Assembly (NCBI RefSeq): GCF_000812865.1
Contig: NZ_JSYL01000007.1
Span: 1 to 64,000, forward strand
Reading direction: 5' to 3'
From: Kaistella jeonii
GTDB lineage: Bacteria > Bacteroidota > Bacteroidia > Flavobacteriales > Weeksellaceae
DNA length: 64,000 nucleotides
Under the pieces are notes generated by a model. It saw nothing but the letters and a program-made list of their open reading frames with translations, searched no databases and was not told the origin of the DNA. This document shows, in pieces, positions 25,513-32,763 of the stretch. The position numbers and the translations under genes were made by a program. Position 1 is the stretch's first letter, and each line of letters opens with the position of its first letter.

Positions 25513-25959
25513 TTAATGCGCCTGAACTTTGGAAGGATCATCGTAATTCACCATCCAGTTGACGCCAAATTTGTCGGTCCACATGCCAAAATAAGCACCC
25601 CAAAAAGTGTCTTCCAGATGCATTGTCAAGTTTCCGTCTGCAGAAAGTCCGTGGAAAATCCGGTCGGCTTCTTCCCTGGAATCGGTGTTGATGGAGAGCG
25701 CTATATTATTTCCGATTTTATGCGTGTGCATTTCAGGAATCGTGTCACTTCCCATCAAAATAGTTTCTGCAGAAATCGGAAGTGTAATATGCATAATTCG
25801 TCTTTTTGCTTCGTCTGAAATCGTCGACATCCCTTCTTCCAGTGGCATATCACTAAATTTTCTGACCATCGGAAACGCACCACCGAAAACGGATCTATAA
25901 AAATTAGAGGCTTCTTCGCAATTTCCATCGAAGGTTAAATACGGATTGATTGTTGCCAT
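25513..25959 (-). CDS. VOC family protein (PhnB-like glyoxalase fold)
   Basis: 148 residues. It is typical of the PhnB-like branch of the vicinal oxygen chelate superfamily: INPYLTFDGNCEEASNFYRSVFGG at the start, IMHITLPISAETILMGSD in the middle and FWGAYFGMWTDKFGVNWMVNY at the end. These proteins are small metal-dependent enzymes or binding proteins; the substrate is unknown. It is the last gene of a tightly spaced minus-strand run (Crp/Fnr regulator, DUF1569, secreted protein, VOC) with gaps of 19 to 51 nt. Confidence 0.88.
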   Translation of the reverse strand: MATINPYLTFDGNCEEASNFYRSVFGGAFPMVRKFSDMPLEEGMSTISDEAKRRIMHITLPISAETILMGSDTIPEMHTHKIGNNIALSINTDSREEADRIFHGLSADGNLTMHLEDTFWGAYFGMWTDKFGVNWMVNYDDPSKVQAH

Positions 25960-25978
25960 TTTTTTATGTTTTTAGATA

Positions 25979-26446
25979 TTAATTTTTCCAGGTGGTTTTA
26001 TATGATAATTTACCGTCGTAACTTTTCCAGTCACCGATGAATTCGAGGTATTGTTTTTCTATTTTCTCCGTTTTTTTATTCCAGAAGAAAGTGTAAACAA
26101 ATTTTCCTTTAAAAGTTCCCGAATGTTTTCCGCCTGGTTCTTCAGAAAATTCATATTCGCCATAAACAGAACTGCGTTTTTTGGCATCTTTATATTTGGT
26201 AATTTTAACTTTTCCTTCAAATTTTGAAAAATTTTTATCAACCAAAGAGTAACCGGAAAGAAAATATTCCTGGTCATTCTTTTTATTGCGTTCGGAAACA
26301 TTTACTTTAAACTTAATTTCTTCTTTTGTATTGCCAATTGTTCCGACGTAAGGCTTAGAATTATTGAGCCAGACCTCCGAAATATTGGGCATTTGAGCGG
26401 AAATGAAACTGCTAAAAAAAAGCAAAATCAATAAAAGTGTTTTCAT
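25979..26446 (-). CDS. Small secreted protein of unknown family
   Basis: 155 residues with a clear signal peptide (MKTLLLILLFFSSFISAQ). The mature part is basic and rich in alternating beta-strand patterns (YFLSGYSLVDKNFSKFEGKV, SGTFKGKFVYTFFWNKKT, LEFIGDWKSY), which suggests a small beta-barrel or lipocalin-like fold. I do not recognise a named domain. It sits in a putative operon between a DUF1569 gene and a VOC gene. Confidence 0.6.
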   Translation of the reverse strand: MKTLLLILLFFSSFISAQMPNISEVWLNNSKPYVGTIGNTKEEIKFKVNVSERNKKNDQEYFLSGYSLVDKNFSKFEGKVKITKYKDAKKRSSVYGEYEFSEEPGGKHSGTFKGKFVYTFFWNKKTEKIEKQYLEFIGDWKSYDGKLSYKTTWKN

Positions 26447-26476
26447 AGTTTGTGTTTTTAAAAAGTAAGAGAAAAT

Positions 26477-26932
26477 CTAAACGCCAAATTGCTCCAGATG
26501 ATGATTAAGATGTTTTGCTAACATATTGTTCCATTCTTGTGCGGTTAATTTCCCGAATGAATGTGACGATTTTCCGTCAAAAGCTTCTCTTCCTAATTGC
26601 TGTGTTTTTTGAATAAAGCCGATAAGTCGTTTTTTCTCAACATCGAAATCTTGATCTTCTTTGATCTTAAATTGAGGCGCGGTCGGAGAATTTTGTGAAT
26701 ATGATTTTTCGCCTACTACTTTCGACTTGACAAAATTCTTTAAAATAAACTTCGCAATTCCGCCTGGAGCTTTATGTTTCTGCGGTTCGAAAATCATTTC
26801 ATAAGTCACGTTGCAGTGCGCCAACATTTGGTCAACCCTCATTGTTCCCCAATTTTTATTGGTTTCCGGCGAAAGTTTGTTAATTCTTTCAATATAATTT
26901 TGAGAATCTTTTGCGTTGAAAATGTCTTGCAT
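26477..26932 (-). CDS. DUF1569 / DinB-like helical protein
   Basis: 151 residues. The pattern WGTMRVDQMLAHCNVTYEM near the N-terminus, GREAFDGKSSHSFGKLTAQEW in the middle and LAKHLNHHLEQFGV at the end fits DUF1569, a DinB four-helix-bundle family. His residues near 45, 142 and 145 could bind a metal as in DinB proteins. Function unknown; a thiol-dependent or stress-related enzyme is only a family-level guess. It is in a short minus-strand run downstream of the Crp/Fnr regulator. Confidence 0.8.
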   Translation of the reverse strand: MQDIFNAKDSQNYIERINKLSPETNKNWGTMRVDQMLAHCNVTYEMIFEPQKHKAPGGIAKFILKNFVKSKVVGEKSYSQNSPTAPQFKIKEDQDFDVEKKRLIGFIQKTQQLGREAFDGKSSHSFGKLTAQEWNNMLAKHLNHHLEQFGV

Positions 26933-26983
26933 GATTTAAGTTTTTACTACACAAAAATAGAATTATTTACGCTAATATTTAAT

Positions 26984-27544
26984 TTAAATTTCGCTGCGAA
27001 TACGGCTCAATGTTTCCTGAGAGATTCCCAGATAAGTAGCAATCATTCCTAATGGAGCGCGAAGAATAATGTTGGGATTCTCCTGAATTAATTTTAAGTA
27101 TTTTTCTTTGGCGGAAAGAAACTGTAATGAAGAAATACGGTCTGTCATCTGAATAATAATATTTCCCAAAACAAAACGGCTAAAATTGGCACTTTCCAAC
27201 GAAACAGCACATAATTCTTCCAATTTAGCGTAGTTGCAAAATTTAAGGGTACTTTCTTCTATTGCCGCAAAATTATATCTGGTAGGATTATTTTGAAAAA
27301 GCGTGTCGGTATTGGCCATCAAATTTCCCTCTATATAAAATTTGGTTGTAACTTCTTTTCCGTTTTCATAATAAAAAGAGCGAACCAAACCTCTCTCCAC
27401 AAAGTAAACATTTCGATTGTATTGCTCCTGTTTACTTATTAATTCTCCCTTTTTGAAATTTTTGGTTTGAAAATCTTCCGATAAAAATTTCTCAATATCG
27501 GGATTGGTTTTCAGATTTTGGGGAAGAGCGTCTAAAAGTTCCAT
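26984..27544 (-). CDS. Crp/Fnr-family transcriptional regulator
   Basis: 186 residues. The N-terminal cyclic-nucleotide-binding type beta roll (KKGELISKQEQYNRNVYFVERGLV, then YYENGKEVTTKFYIEG) is followed by the dimer helix and a C-terminal helix-turn-helix (APLGMIATYLGISQETLSRIR). There is no Cys cluster like that of Fnr, so it is not an Fe-S oxygen sensor. The effector is unknown. It probably heads the DUF1569-secreted-VOC run. A TTGAC-N4-GTCAA palindrome of the general Crp/Fnr type lies 1.1 kb upstream, but whether this protein binds it is a guess. Confidence 0.85.
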   Translation of the reverse strand: MELLDALPQNLKTNPDIEKFLSEDFQTKNFKKGELISKQEQYNRNVYFVERGLVRSFYYENGKEVTTKFYIEGNLMANTDTLFQNNPTRYNFAAIEESTLKFCNYAKLEELCAVSLESANFSRFVLGNIIIQMTDRISSLQFLSAKEKYLKLIQENPNIILRAPLGMIATYLGISQETLSRIRSEI

Positions 27545-27567
27545 ACAATGATTTTTGCGAATTTAAT

Positions 27568-27599
27568 AAAAAAGAACGTTCCAAAAAATGAAACGTTCT
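27568..27599 (-). terminator. Terminator of the 3-hydroxyacyl-CoA dehydrogenase gene
   Basis: AGAACGTT (27573-27580) pairs with AACGTTCT (27592-27599), followed by a T-run on the minus strand. It lies 38 nt after the stop and just before the Crp/Fnr gene. Confidence 0.8.
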
Positions 27600-27636
27600 G
27601 TGATCGTAAAAATTAAAGGAACATTAAATCTGAAGC

Positions 27637-28536
27637 TTAAGGTTTCAAAAAGTCTGCTTTTCTATAAACTGGATTTGGATATTTATAAAAGCCTTCATTG
27701 GTTGAAACTCCAAGTTTATTTTGATCTATAAAATTTTTCTTTAAAAAATCGACTACTTTCCCTGCTGTTTCATCGTTTGTTTTATCAAATTTAATCTTAT
27801 TGATATTGTACGCAGTGGTAATTCCGACAACATCCAAGATTCCAAACGGACCAACAGGAGCACCGGTTGCGACCATCCAAGCTTTGTCAACCGTTTCAAT
27901 ATCCGCTACTCCATTAACCAATAATTTTGTGGCTGCGTCTAAAAGCGGGACCAGGAGCGAATTCACAATATAGCCGGGTTGTTCTTTGGTAAGTGGCAAA
28001 GCAACCATCCCGATATGTTTTGCAAAATCTACTACATTCTGAAAAACCTCAGGATCAGTTGTAGCATGACCCATAATTTCAGCCGTGTTGTGCTTCCAGA
28101 TTTCATTAGCGAAATGCAGAGACAAAAATTTCTCTGGTCTTCCTGTTACTGCCGCGAATGTACTTGGTAATAATGTGGATGTGTTGGTTGCAAAAATAGT
28201 TTTCTCTGGTGCAAGAGGCGCCAACTTTGTGTAAAACTCAGTTTTTATAGCCGGATTTTCGGGAATTGCTTCAATCATAAGATCAGCATTTTTCACGGCA
28301 TCTTTTAAATCTGTTGAATATGAAATCCTTCTAAATGCCGATTCTATCTGACCATCACTCGTATTTAAATCTCGCTTGAAATTTTCTGCAAGTATTGCTA
28401 AATTTTTTTTTGCTTTTTCTAAAACTTGCTCATTAATATCATAAATCACAATGTGATAGCCATGAAAAGCTGACTGAAATGCAATTTGGGAGCCTAGAAC
28501 TCCGCTTCCTGCGATAGTTACGTTTGTTATTTTCAT
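27637..28536 (-). CDS. 3-hydroxyacyl-CoA dehydrogenase
   Basis: 299 residues, monofunctional. The NAD-binding Rossmann motif GSGVLGSQIAFQ is at residues 10-21. The middle holds the catalytic segment TNTSTLLPSTFAAVTGRPEKFLSLHFANEIW, with the His of the catalytic pair, and the C-terminal helical domain has PGYIVNSLLVPLLDAA and GPFGILDVVG. It oxidises 3-hydroxyacyl-CoA to 3-oxoacyl-CoA in beta-oxidation or in related pathways such as phenylacetate degradation. An 18-bp perfect palindrome lies 122 nt upstream of the start codon. Confidence 0.92.
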   Translation of the reverse strand: MKITNVTIAGSGVLGSQIAFQSAFHGYHIVIYDINEQVLEKAKKNLAILAENFKRDLNTSDGQIESAFRRISYSTDLKDAVKNADLMIEAIPENPAIKTEFYTKLAPLAPEKTIFATNTSTLLPSTFAAVTGRPEKFLSLHFANEIWKHNTAEIMGHATTDPEVFQNVVDFAKHIGMVALPLTKEQPGYIVNSLLVPLLDAATKLLVNGVADIETVDKAWMVATGAPVGPFGILDVVGITTAYNINKIKFDKTNDETAGKVVDFLKKNFIDQNKLGVSTNEGFYKYPNPVYRKADFLKP

Positions 28537-28657
28537 TGTATTAAATTTTTAGGTGTTTAAAATATGATGGTTTTGAAAGGTAGATTGTCTTTACCAAAAT
28601 CGAGAATTGTTCCGATGTTGAATCTACTTCAAAGTACCGCCTTTTAATCCGATATTC

Positions 28658-28675
28658 TTTTGACATTTGTCAAAA
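28658..28675. promoter_or_regulatory. Perfect 18-bp palindrome, likely regulator binding site
   Basis: TTTTGACATTTGTCAAAA is a perfect inverted repeat and contains TTGAC-N4-GTCAA, the general shape of Crp/Fnr-type operators. It is upstream of the 3-hydroxyacyl-CoA dehydrogenase gene. A near copy, TTTGACATTTATCAAA, is upstream of the TolC operon at 32466-32481. Confidence 0.6.
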
Positions 28676-28682
28676 TCATTAA

Positions 28683-28718
28683 TAAAAAGAACGTCCGGGA
28701 AAATTTTTTCCAGACGTT
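28683..28718 (-). terminator. Terminator of the TolC-HlyD-permease operon
   Basis: AACGTC (28690-28695) pairs with GACGTT (28713-28718), extended by G-C and A-T pairs around a T-rich loop, and followed by CTTTTTATT on the minus strand. It lies about 55 nt after the permease stop codon. Confidence 0.7.
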
Positions 28719-28773
28719 CCCAACAAACAAACAGTATGAAAACTGTTATTTTTTAAAACTAAAAACAGAGAAT

Positions 28774-29994
28774 CTAAATGATTAAGTTTGGATTTTCTTC
28801 TTCAGCGGTTTCTTCCTGATAGTTTTCAGAAATTTTATATTTTTTAAAGAGAAGATGGATTTTAATTTTCAGGGCAATCCAGCCTAAAATGAAATAAATC
28901 CAACCTAAAATTAATAAATGAATAAGGTATTTTTTGGTCAAAAAATCAGATCCGTTTTGAACAACCATAATCTTTAAAGCTTCTAAATAAGGCGTTAACG
29001 GAATGATTGCGGTGAAACTTTTAATAAATTCTGGCATTGCATAAGAAGGCCAGGTAAATCCACTGATGATAAATGCGGGAGATGCGATAACCATTAAAAT
29101 TTGCGTGGCTTTCAACGCATCTGGAACTAAAATACTGATGAGAACTCCCAAATTTGTTGCTGCGACAACGAAAACTGCGGTTATTAAAAAGAAATTCCAG
29201 AGATTTTCCGGCACGGGAATTTTAAAATAGAGGCTGCACAGATAGAAAAATAGGATATTAAAATTCGCGAAAATCCAGATCGGAAGACATTTTATGGTCA
29301 TCACAAAAACTGCATACTTTTCTTTTCCTGCAAAATCTTTGATGAAAGATTCTCTTTTAAATTCCTCAGAAAAAGTTACTGCCATTGCCAACAAAATAAC
29401 CTGCTGTAAAACTACTGCCATCATCGCAGGCCACATAAAAATAAGGTAATTACTGGTCGTGTTGAAGAGCGTAATATAATTTGCTTTAAAAGGTTCGAAC
29501 TGGGTTTTCGCCATTTCAGCATTCATTCCTTTTTTCTGCAAAGTTTTAATTTCAGCACCAGCGGAAAATGTTCCTAAGGTTAACTGAATTGCTTTCGTAG
29601 CAAAATTAGCTGTTAAAACATTTGAAGTATTCACATAAACATTGACTTCCGGATATTTTTTCTGAAGCATCATGGCTTCAAAACGTTCCGGAACTACAAT
29701 CACAGCCGCCGCTTCCGTCTTAATCGTTTCATCTTTCAGATTTGCGGGTTCATTAATATAATTAAGGATTCTGAGTGTTTTGCTATCCTGCAACATTTCA
29801 ACCACTTGATTCGATAACGGAGTATTATCGTGGTTCACTACAATCACAGGAATATTTTCGACTTTCCCCGATTGGTATGTAAAACCAATGAGCAAGGCAT
29901 AAAAAACCGGCGCCAAAAAGAAGACCGATAACATGGTTCTGTTTGTAAAGAATAGTCGGAATTCCCTTTTCAATAAATATCTTATTTGTTTCAT
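28774..29994 (-). CDS. ABC-2 type transporter permease (YhiD/YbhR-like exporter)
   Basis: 406 residues. An N-terminal transmembrane helix (FFLAPVFYALLIGFTYQSG), a large extracytoplasmic domain (about 45-170) and five C-terminal helices with PAFIISGFTWPSYAMPEF and TAIIPLTPYLEAL give the layout of ABC-2 type exporter permeases of the YbhS/YbhR type. It is the third gene of a TolC-HlyD-permease operon (18 nt from the HlyD gene). No ATP-binding subunit is present, so it must use one encoded elsewhere. Likely role: drug or metabolite export across both membranes. Confidence 0.88.
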   Translation of the reverse strand: MKQIRYLLKREFRLFFTNRTMLSVFFLAPVFYALLIGFTYQSGKVENIPVIVVNHDNTPLSNQVVEMLQDSKTLRILNYINEPANLKDETIKTEAAAVIVVPERFEAMMLQKKYPEVNVYVNTSNVLTANFATKAIQLTLGTFSAGAEIKTLQKKGMNAEMAKTQFEPFKANYITLFNTTSNYLIFMWPAMMAVVLQQVILLAMAVTFSEEFKRESFIKDFAGKEKYAVFVMTIKCLPIWIFANFNILFFYLCSLYFKIPVPENLWNFFLITAVFVVAATNLGVLISILVPDALKATQILMVIASPAFIISGFTWPSYAMPEFIKSFTAIIPLTPYLEALKIMVVQNGSDFLTKKYLIHLLILGWIYFILGWIALKIKIHLLFKKYKISENYQEETAEEENPNLII

Positions 29995-30012
29995 TTTATT
30001 GGGTTTTGGGAA

Positions 30013-30972
30013 CTATTTTAAGGTAACATTAGAATTCACCAAAATATCTTTAGCAACATTTTGGTTTTCGGGAACCACTTTAATTTCGTAGATCGCTTCT
30101 TCTGGTTCGTAATCTGGGAAAGCGGTTGTAATATCGGCGTATTTTGCCAATTGTTTGATTGCTACAATTTTGCCGGAGAATTCTTTATTTGAATAATTCA
30201 CGAGCATTTTTACACTCATTCCTTTTTGGTATTTTGCAATTTTACTTTCCGGAATTGTGAATCTGAAATAAGAAGTTGCGGGAATATAACCTGTAAAAAG
30301 CGGATAACCAGCAGTTGCTAATTCTCCTTTGTTTAAAGCGATGGTTTCTATTTCCATATCATTTGTCGCAATTACATATCGTTCGGAATAAGCAACATTT
30401 GCTTCCTGCAAAGCGCCCATTGCTTGGTTTTCCTGACCTTGTGCCATTTCAATTTTTTCAAAACGCGTTCCTGCTTCCACATCGTGGAGTTCAGCATTTA
30501 CAGCATCTAACTGTGCTTTTGCTCCTTGGTATTTTGCAAAATATTCATCATAATTTTGGGGCGAAAGCAAACTGTCATGGTACATATTTTTTGCTCTGTT
30601 AAAAGATTTCTGCGCATATTGAAACTGCTCCTGCAATCCTTTTTGTTTGGCTTTTAACTGACGAAGTTGATCGGCTGTCGCTCCATTTTTTGCCATTTGA
30701 ACTTGTGCTTTTGCTGCAGAAGTTGCCCCTTTTGCCTGTGCGATTTTTGCAGAAACTTCAGGAACATCTAATATTGCAAGTGTATCTCCTGCTTTTACGG
30801 TTTGACCTTCTTCCACATAAATTTTTAGAATTCTGCCCGTCAATTTTGGAGAAAAAGAAACGACTTCTTTTTTGGTTTTCCCGACGATAGCTCGTTCCGG
30901 TTTTGATTCTTTACACCCAGAAAGGGCGATAATGCCCAGTAATACGAAAGATTTTAATACAGTATTTTTCAT
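30013..30972 (-). CDS. HlyD-family periplasmic adaptor lipoprotein
   Basis: 319 residues. A lipoprotein signal peptide ends in ALSGC with Cys20. The lipoyl-like segment ILKIYVEEGQTVKAGDTLAILDVPE (about 48-72) is followed by a long alpha hairpin (about 80-180, KAKQKGLQEQFQYAQKSFNRA) and a beta-barrel region (ATAGYPLFTGYIPATSYFRFTIPESKI). It joins the inner-membrane permease to the TolC channel. The position between tolC and the permease gene, with gaps of 32 and 18 nt, supports a single complex. Confidence 0.92.
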   Translation of the reverse strand: MKNTVLKSFVLLGIIALSGCKESKPERAIVGKTKKEVVSFSPKLTGRILKIYVEEGQTVKAGDTLAILDVPEVSAKIAQAKGATSAAKAQVQMAKNGATADQLRQLKAKQKGLQEQFQYAQKSFNRAKNMYHDSLLSPQNYDEYFAKYQGAKAQLDAVNAELHDVEAGTRFEKIEMAQGQENQAMGALQEANVAYSERYVIATNDMEIETIALNKGELATAGYPLFTGYIPATSYFRFTIPESKIAKYQKGMSVKMLVNYSNKEFSGKIVAIKQLAKYADITTAFPDYEPEEAIYEIKVVPENQNVAKDILVNSNVTLK

Positions 30973-31004
30973 TTTGTTTGTTTGTTATGGTTGGTTTTTA
31001 GTTT

Positions 31005-32411
31005 TTAAAGTTTTTCGATCTGTAAATTCTGTGTAGATTTCATGAGTTCGATGGCACTTCTTCTTTGATTAAATATGGAATTTTGCAAATCTAGTTCTGC
31101 ATTTTCTAAATCATTTTCGGCATCGATTAAAGCTGATGAAGTTTTGGTACCATATCTGAATTCTTTTTCAACCTGTTCTAGACCTTGTTTTGCAATTTCA
31201 CGGGATTTTTCTTTCAACTTGATTTGAGCATTTGCAATCGTGTAAATGGTTTGATTGTTTGCTAAATTCAAATTTAACTTTTTGGAAGCATCACGTTTTT
31301 TATTTTCTAAAATTTCTTTTTCAATTTTGGCTTTTTCAACCAAGTGCTTTCCTTCATTACCATCAAAAACATCCCATTTAAAACCAACTCCGGCTTGAAC
31401 TAAAGGTAAAATATTTAAATTTGCGGGATTCAAATCTAATTTTTTTCCAGAGTTTGGTAAGAGTTCTTTTGAAGTGGAAATATTATTATTAAACAATCCA
31501 AAATAACTTACCGATGTTTGTGCCTGAACTTTTGGAACCCACCATCGTCCTTCGGCTTTTATTTTGTAATCGGTTGCTTTAATGCCGTGATCTAAAGCTT
31601 GAATTTCTACTCTATTTTCAATATTTTGGTCTAGAACTTCGTACGAAATCGTTTGAAGTTGGGGTTGAATTTGGGCAATTCTTTCACGCTCAATTCCTGT
31701 TAACAAATAAATCTGAGTGATCAGTAATTCCTTTTTCCCTTCATACTCCACTAATTTGGAGTCCAGATTTGCTTGTGCTAATTCTATTTTTTTGTGATCG
31801 TAAGGCGTAATTAATCCATAACCTAATGCTTTATCTGCAGTTTTTTTATTAATATCTAAACGTTTTTTGGCTTCGTCTAAAACTTTCCTAGATTCTTGAA
31901 CCAAAGCCATTTGATCATACGCTTTTGAAATCTCAGTAATAATTTCATCACGGCTTTTCTGCATTAATAAATTCTCAGAAATATTTTTTTCTTTATTGGC
32001 TTCTTTCAGGTATTTCACTTTTCCACCTGAATAAAGAAGAATACTTGCTTCGGCTTTTGTCATGACTGAAATCCCTGAAATATTAAGATTATTGGAAAGT
32101 TGTCCTTCTGGAATTGTCGCACCCGGAAAAATTGGCGGAAGGGCAGGAATATTAATTTCGGGAGATTGTAAATGTGCTGAAGCATATAAGTAACCAGCTT
32201 TACCCGACACTTCTACTTTCGGAAGAAAGACATCTTTCAGTTTTTGATCATCGAGTTTGGTGTATTTATTTTCGAGTATTTGTTGGTTTAAAGCTCCGTC
32301 ATTTATTAAAGCATTATCAATTAACTCCTTTAAAGTTGGTGCCTGTTGCGCAAATATAAATACTGGAAAAAAGAGCAGCAGTTTGCTCAAATTATTTTTA
32401 AAGGTTTTCAT
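31005..32411 (-). CDS. TolC-family outer membrane efflux protein
   Basis: 468 residues. A signal peptide (NLSKLLLFFPVFIFAQQ) is followed by two halves of long alpha-helical coiled coils with the usual heptad-rich stretches (NLLMQKSRDEIITEISKAYD, KAKIEKEILENKKRDASKKL) and a late GLEQVEKEFRYGTKTSSALIDAENDL motif typical of TolC proteins. It forms the outer-membrane exit duct for the HlyD-ABC exporter encoded just downstream. First gene of the operon; two palindromes lie 55-84 nt upstream of its start. Confidence 0.93.
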   Translation of the reverse strand: MKTFKNNLSKLLLFFPVFIFAQQAPTLKELIDNALINDGALNQQILENKYTKLDDQKLKDVFLPKVEVSGKAGYLYASAHLQSPEINIPALPPIFPGATIPEGQLSNNLNISGISVMTKAEASILLYSGGKVKYLKEANKEKNISENLLMQKSRDEIITEISKAYDQMALVQESRKVLDEAKKRLDINKKTADKALGYGLITPYDHKKIELAQANLDSKLVEYEGKKELLITQIYLLTGIERERIAQIQPQLQTISYEVLDQNIENRVEIQALDHGIKATDYKIKAEGRWWVPKVQAQTSVSYFGLFNNNISTSKELLPNSGKKLDLNPANLNILPLVQAGVGFKWDVFDGNEGKHLVEKAKIEKEILENKKRDASKKLNLNLANNQTIYTIANAQIKLKEKSREIAKQGLEQVEKEFRYGTKTSSALIDAENDLENAELDLQNSIFNQRRSAIELMKSTQNLQIEKL

Positions 32412-32465
32412 TTTGTCTGTTGTTTGTTTGATGGTACAAAGTTGCAGCTATTGTGGTAAGAATCC

Positions 32466-32495
32466 TTTGACATTTATCAAAAAGTGATATATCAC
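32466..32495. promoter_or_regulatory. Two adjacent palindromes upstream of the TolC operon
   Basis: TTTGACATTTATCAAA (32466-32481) is a near-perfect palindrome close to the one at 28658-28675. It is followed at once by the perfect palindrome GTGATATATCAC (32484-32495). Both lie 55-84 nt before the tolC start codon, a normal place for operators. Confidence 0.55.
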
Positions 32496-32569
32496 ATAAA
32501 ATCATAAGGAAAAGTTGCAACTTGTCCGTATAGAAAATGAGTTTAATGATTTCTGCCGAATTTCGGACA

Positions 32570-32654
32570 AGCGATTGTAATGGAAATCCTTTTTTATTTT
32601 TTTGAAAGGCAAAAGCGCAGGCAAAATAAAAAAGATTGAAATGGAAAGCGCGGT
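32570..32654 (+). repeat. Bipartite structured repeat element, copy C (diverged)
   Basis: The left arm GCGATTGTAATGGAAATCCT plus TTTTTT and the right arm AAAAAAGATTGAAATGGAAA plus GCGCGGTC correspond base by base, with changes, to copies A and B (CGATTG, ATCCTTTT, AAAAGAT, GGAAAGCG kept). The middle is unrelated. A very strong hairpin follows directly. Confidence 0.65.
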
Positions 32655-32705
32655 CTCGTGGGAAAACATTTTCTTGCTGTCGCAAGCAAATGTTTTCCCA
32701 CGAGA
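32654..32705. other. Very stable 18-bp perfect hairpin
   Basis: TCTCGTGGGAAAACATTT (32654-32671) is exactly complementary to AAATGTTTTCCCACGAGA (32688-32705). Between them C plus TTGC and GCAA plus G pair again around TGTC, so after one mismatch the helix has 23 pairs. It adjoins repeat copy C and the A2M terminator. Possible roles are a small RNA, a transcription end or the stem of a mobile element. Confidence 0.8.
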
Positions 32706-32711
32706 TGGCCC

Positions 32712-32743
32712 AAAAAAATCCGCTTCAAAATTGAAACGGATTT
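32712..32743 (-). terminator. Terminator of the alpha-2-macroglobulin gene
   Basis: AAATCCGCTTCAA (32716-32728) and TTGAAACGGATTT (32731-32743) form a stem with one C/A mismatch and a two-base loop, followed on the minus strand by seven T. It lies 20 nt after the stop codon. Confidence 0.85.
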
Positions 32744-32763
32744 GTTATTAATAGGAGCGAAAA

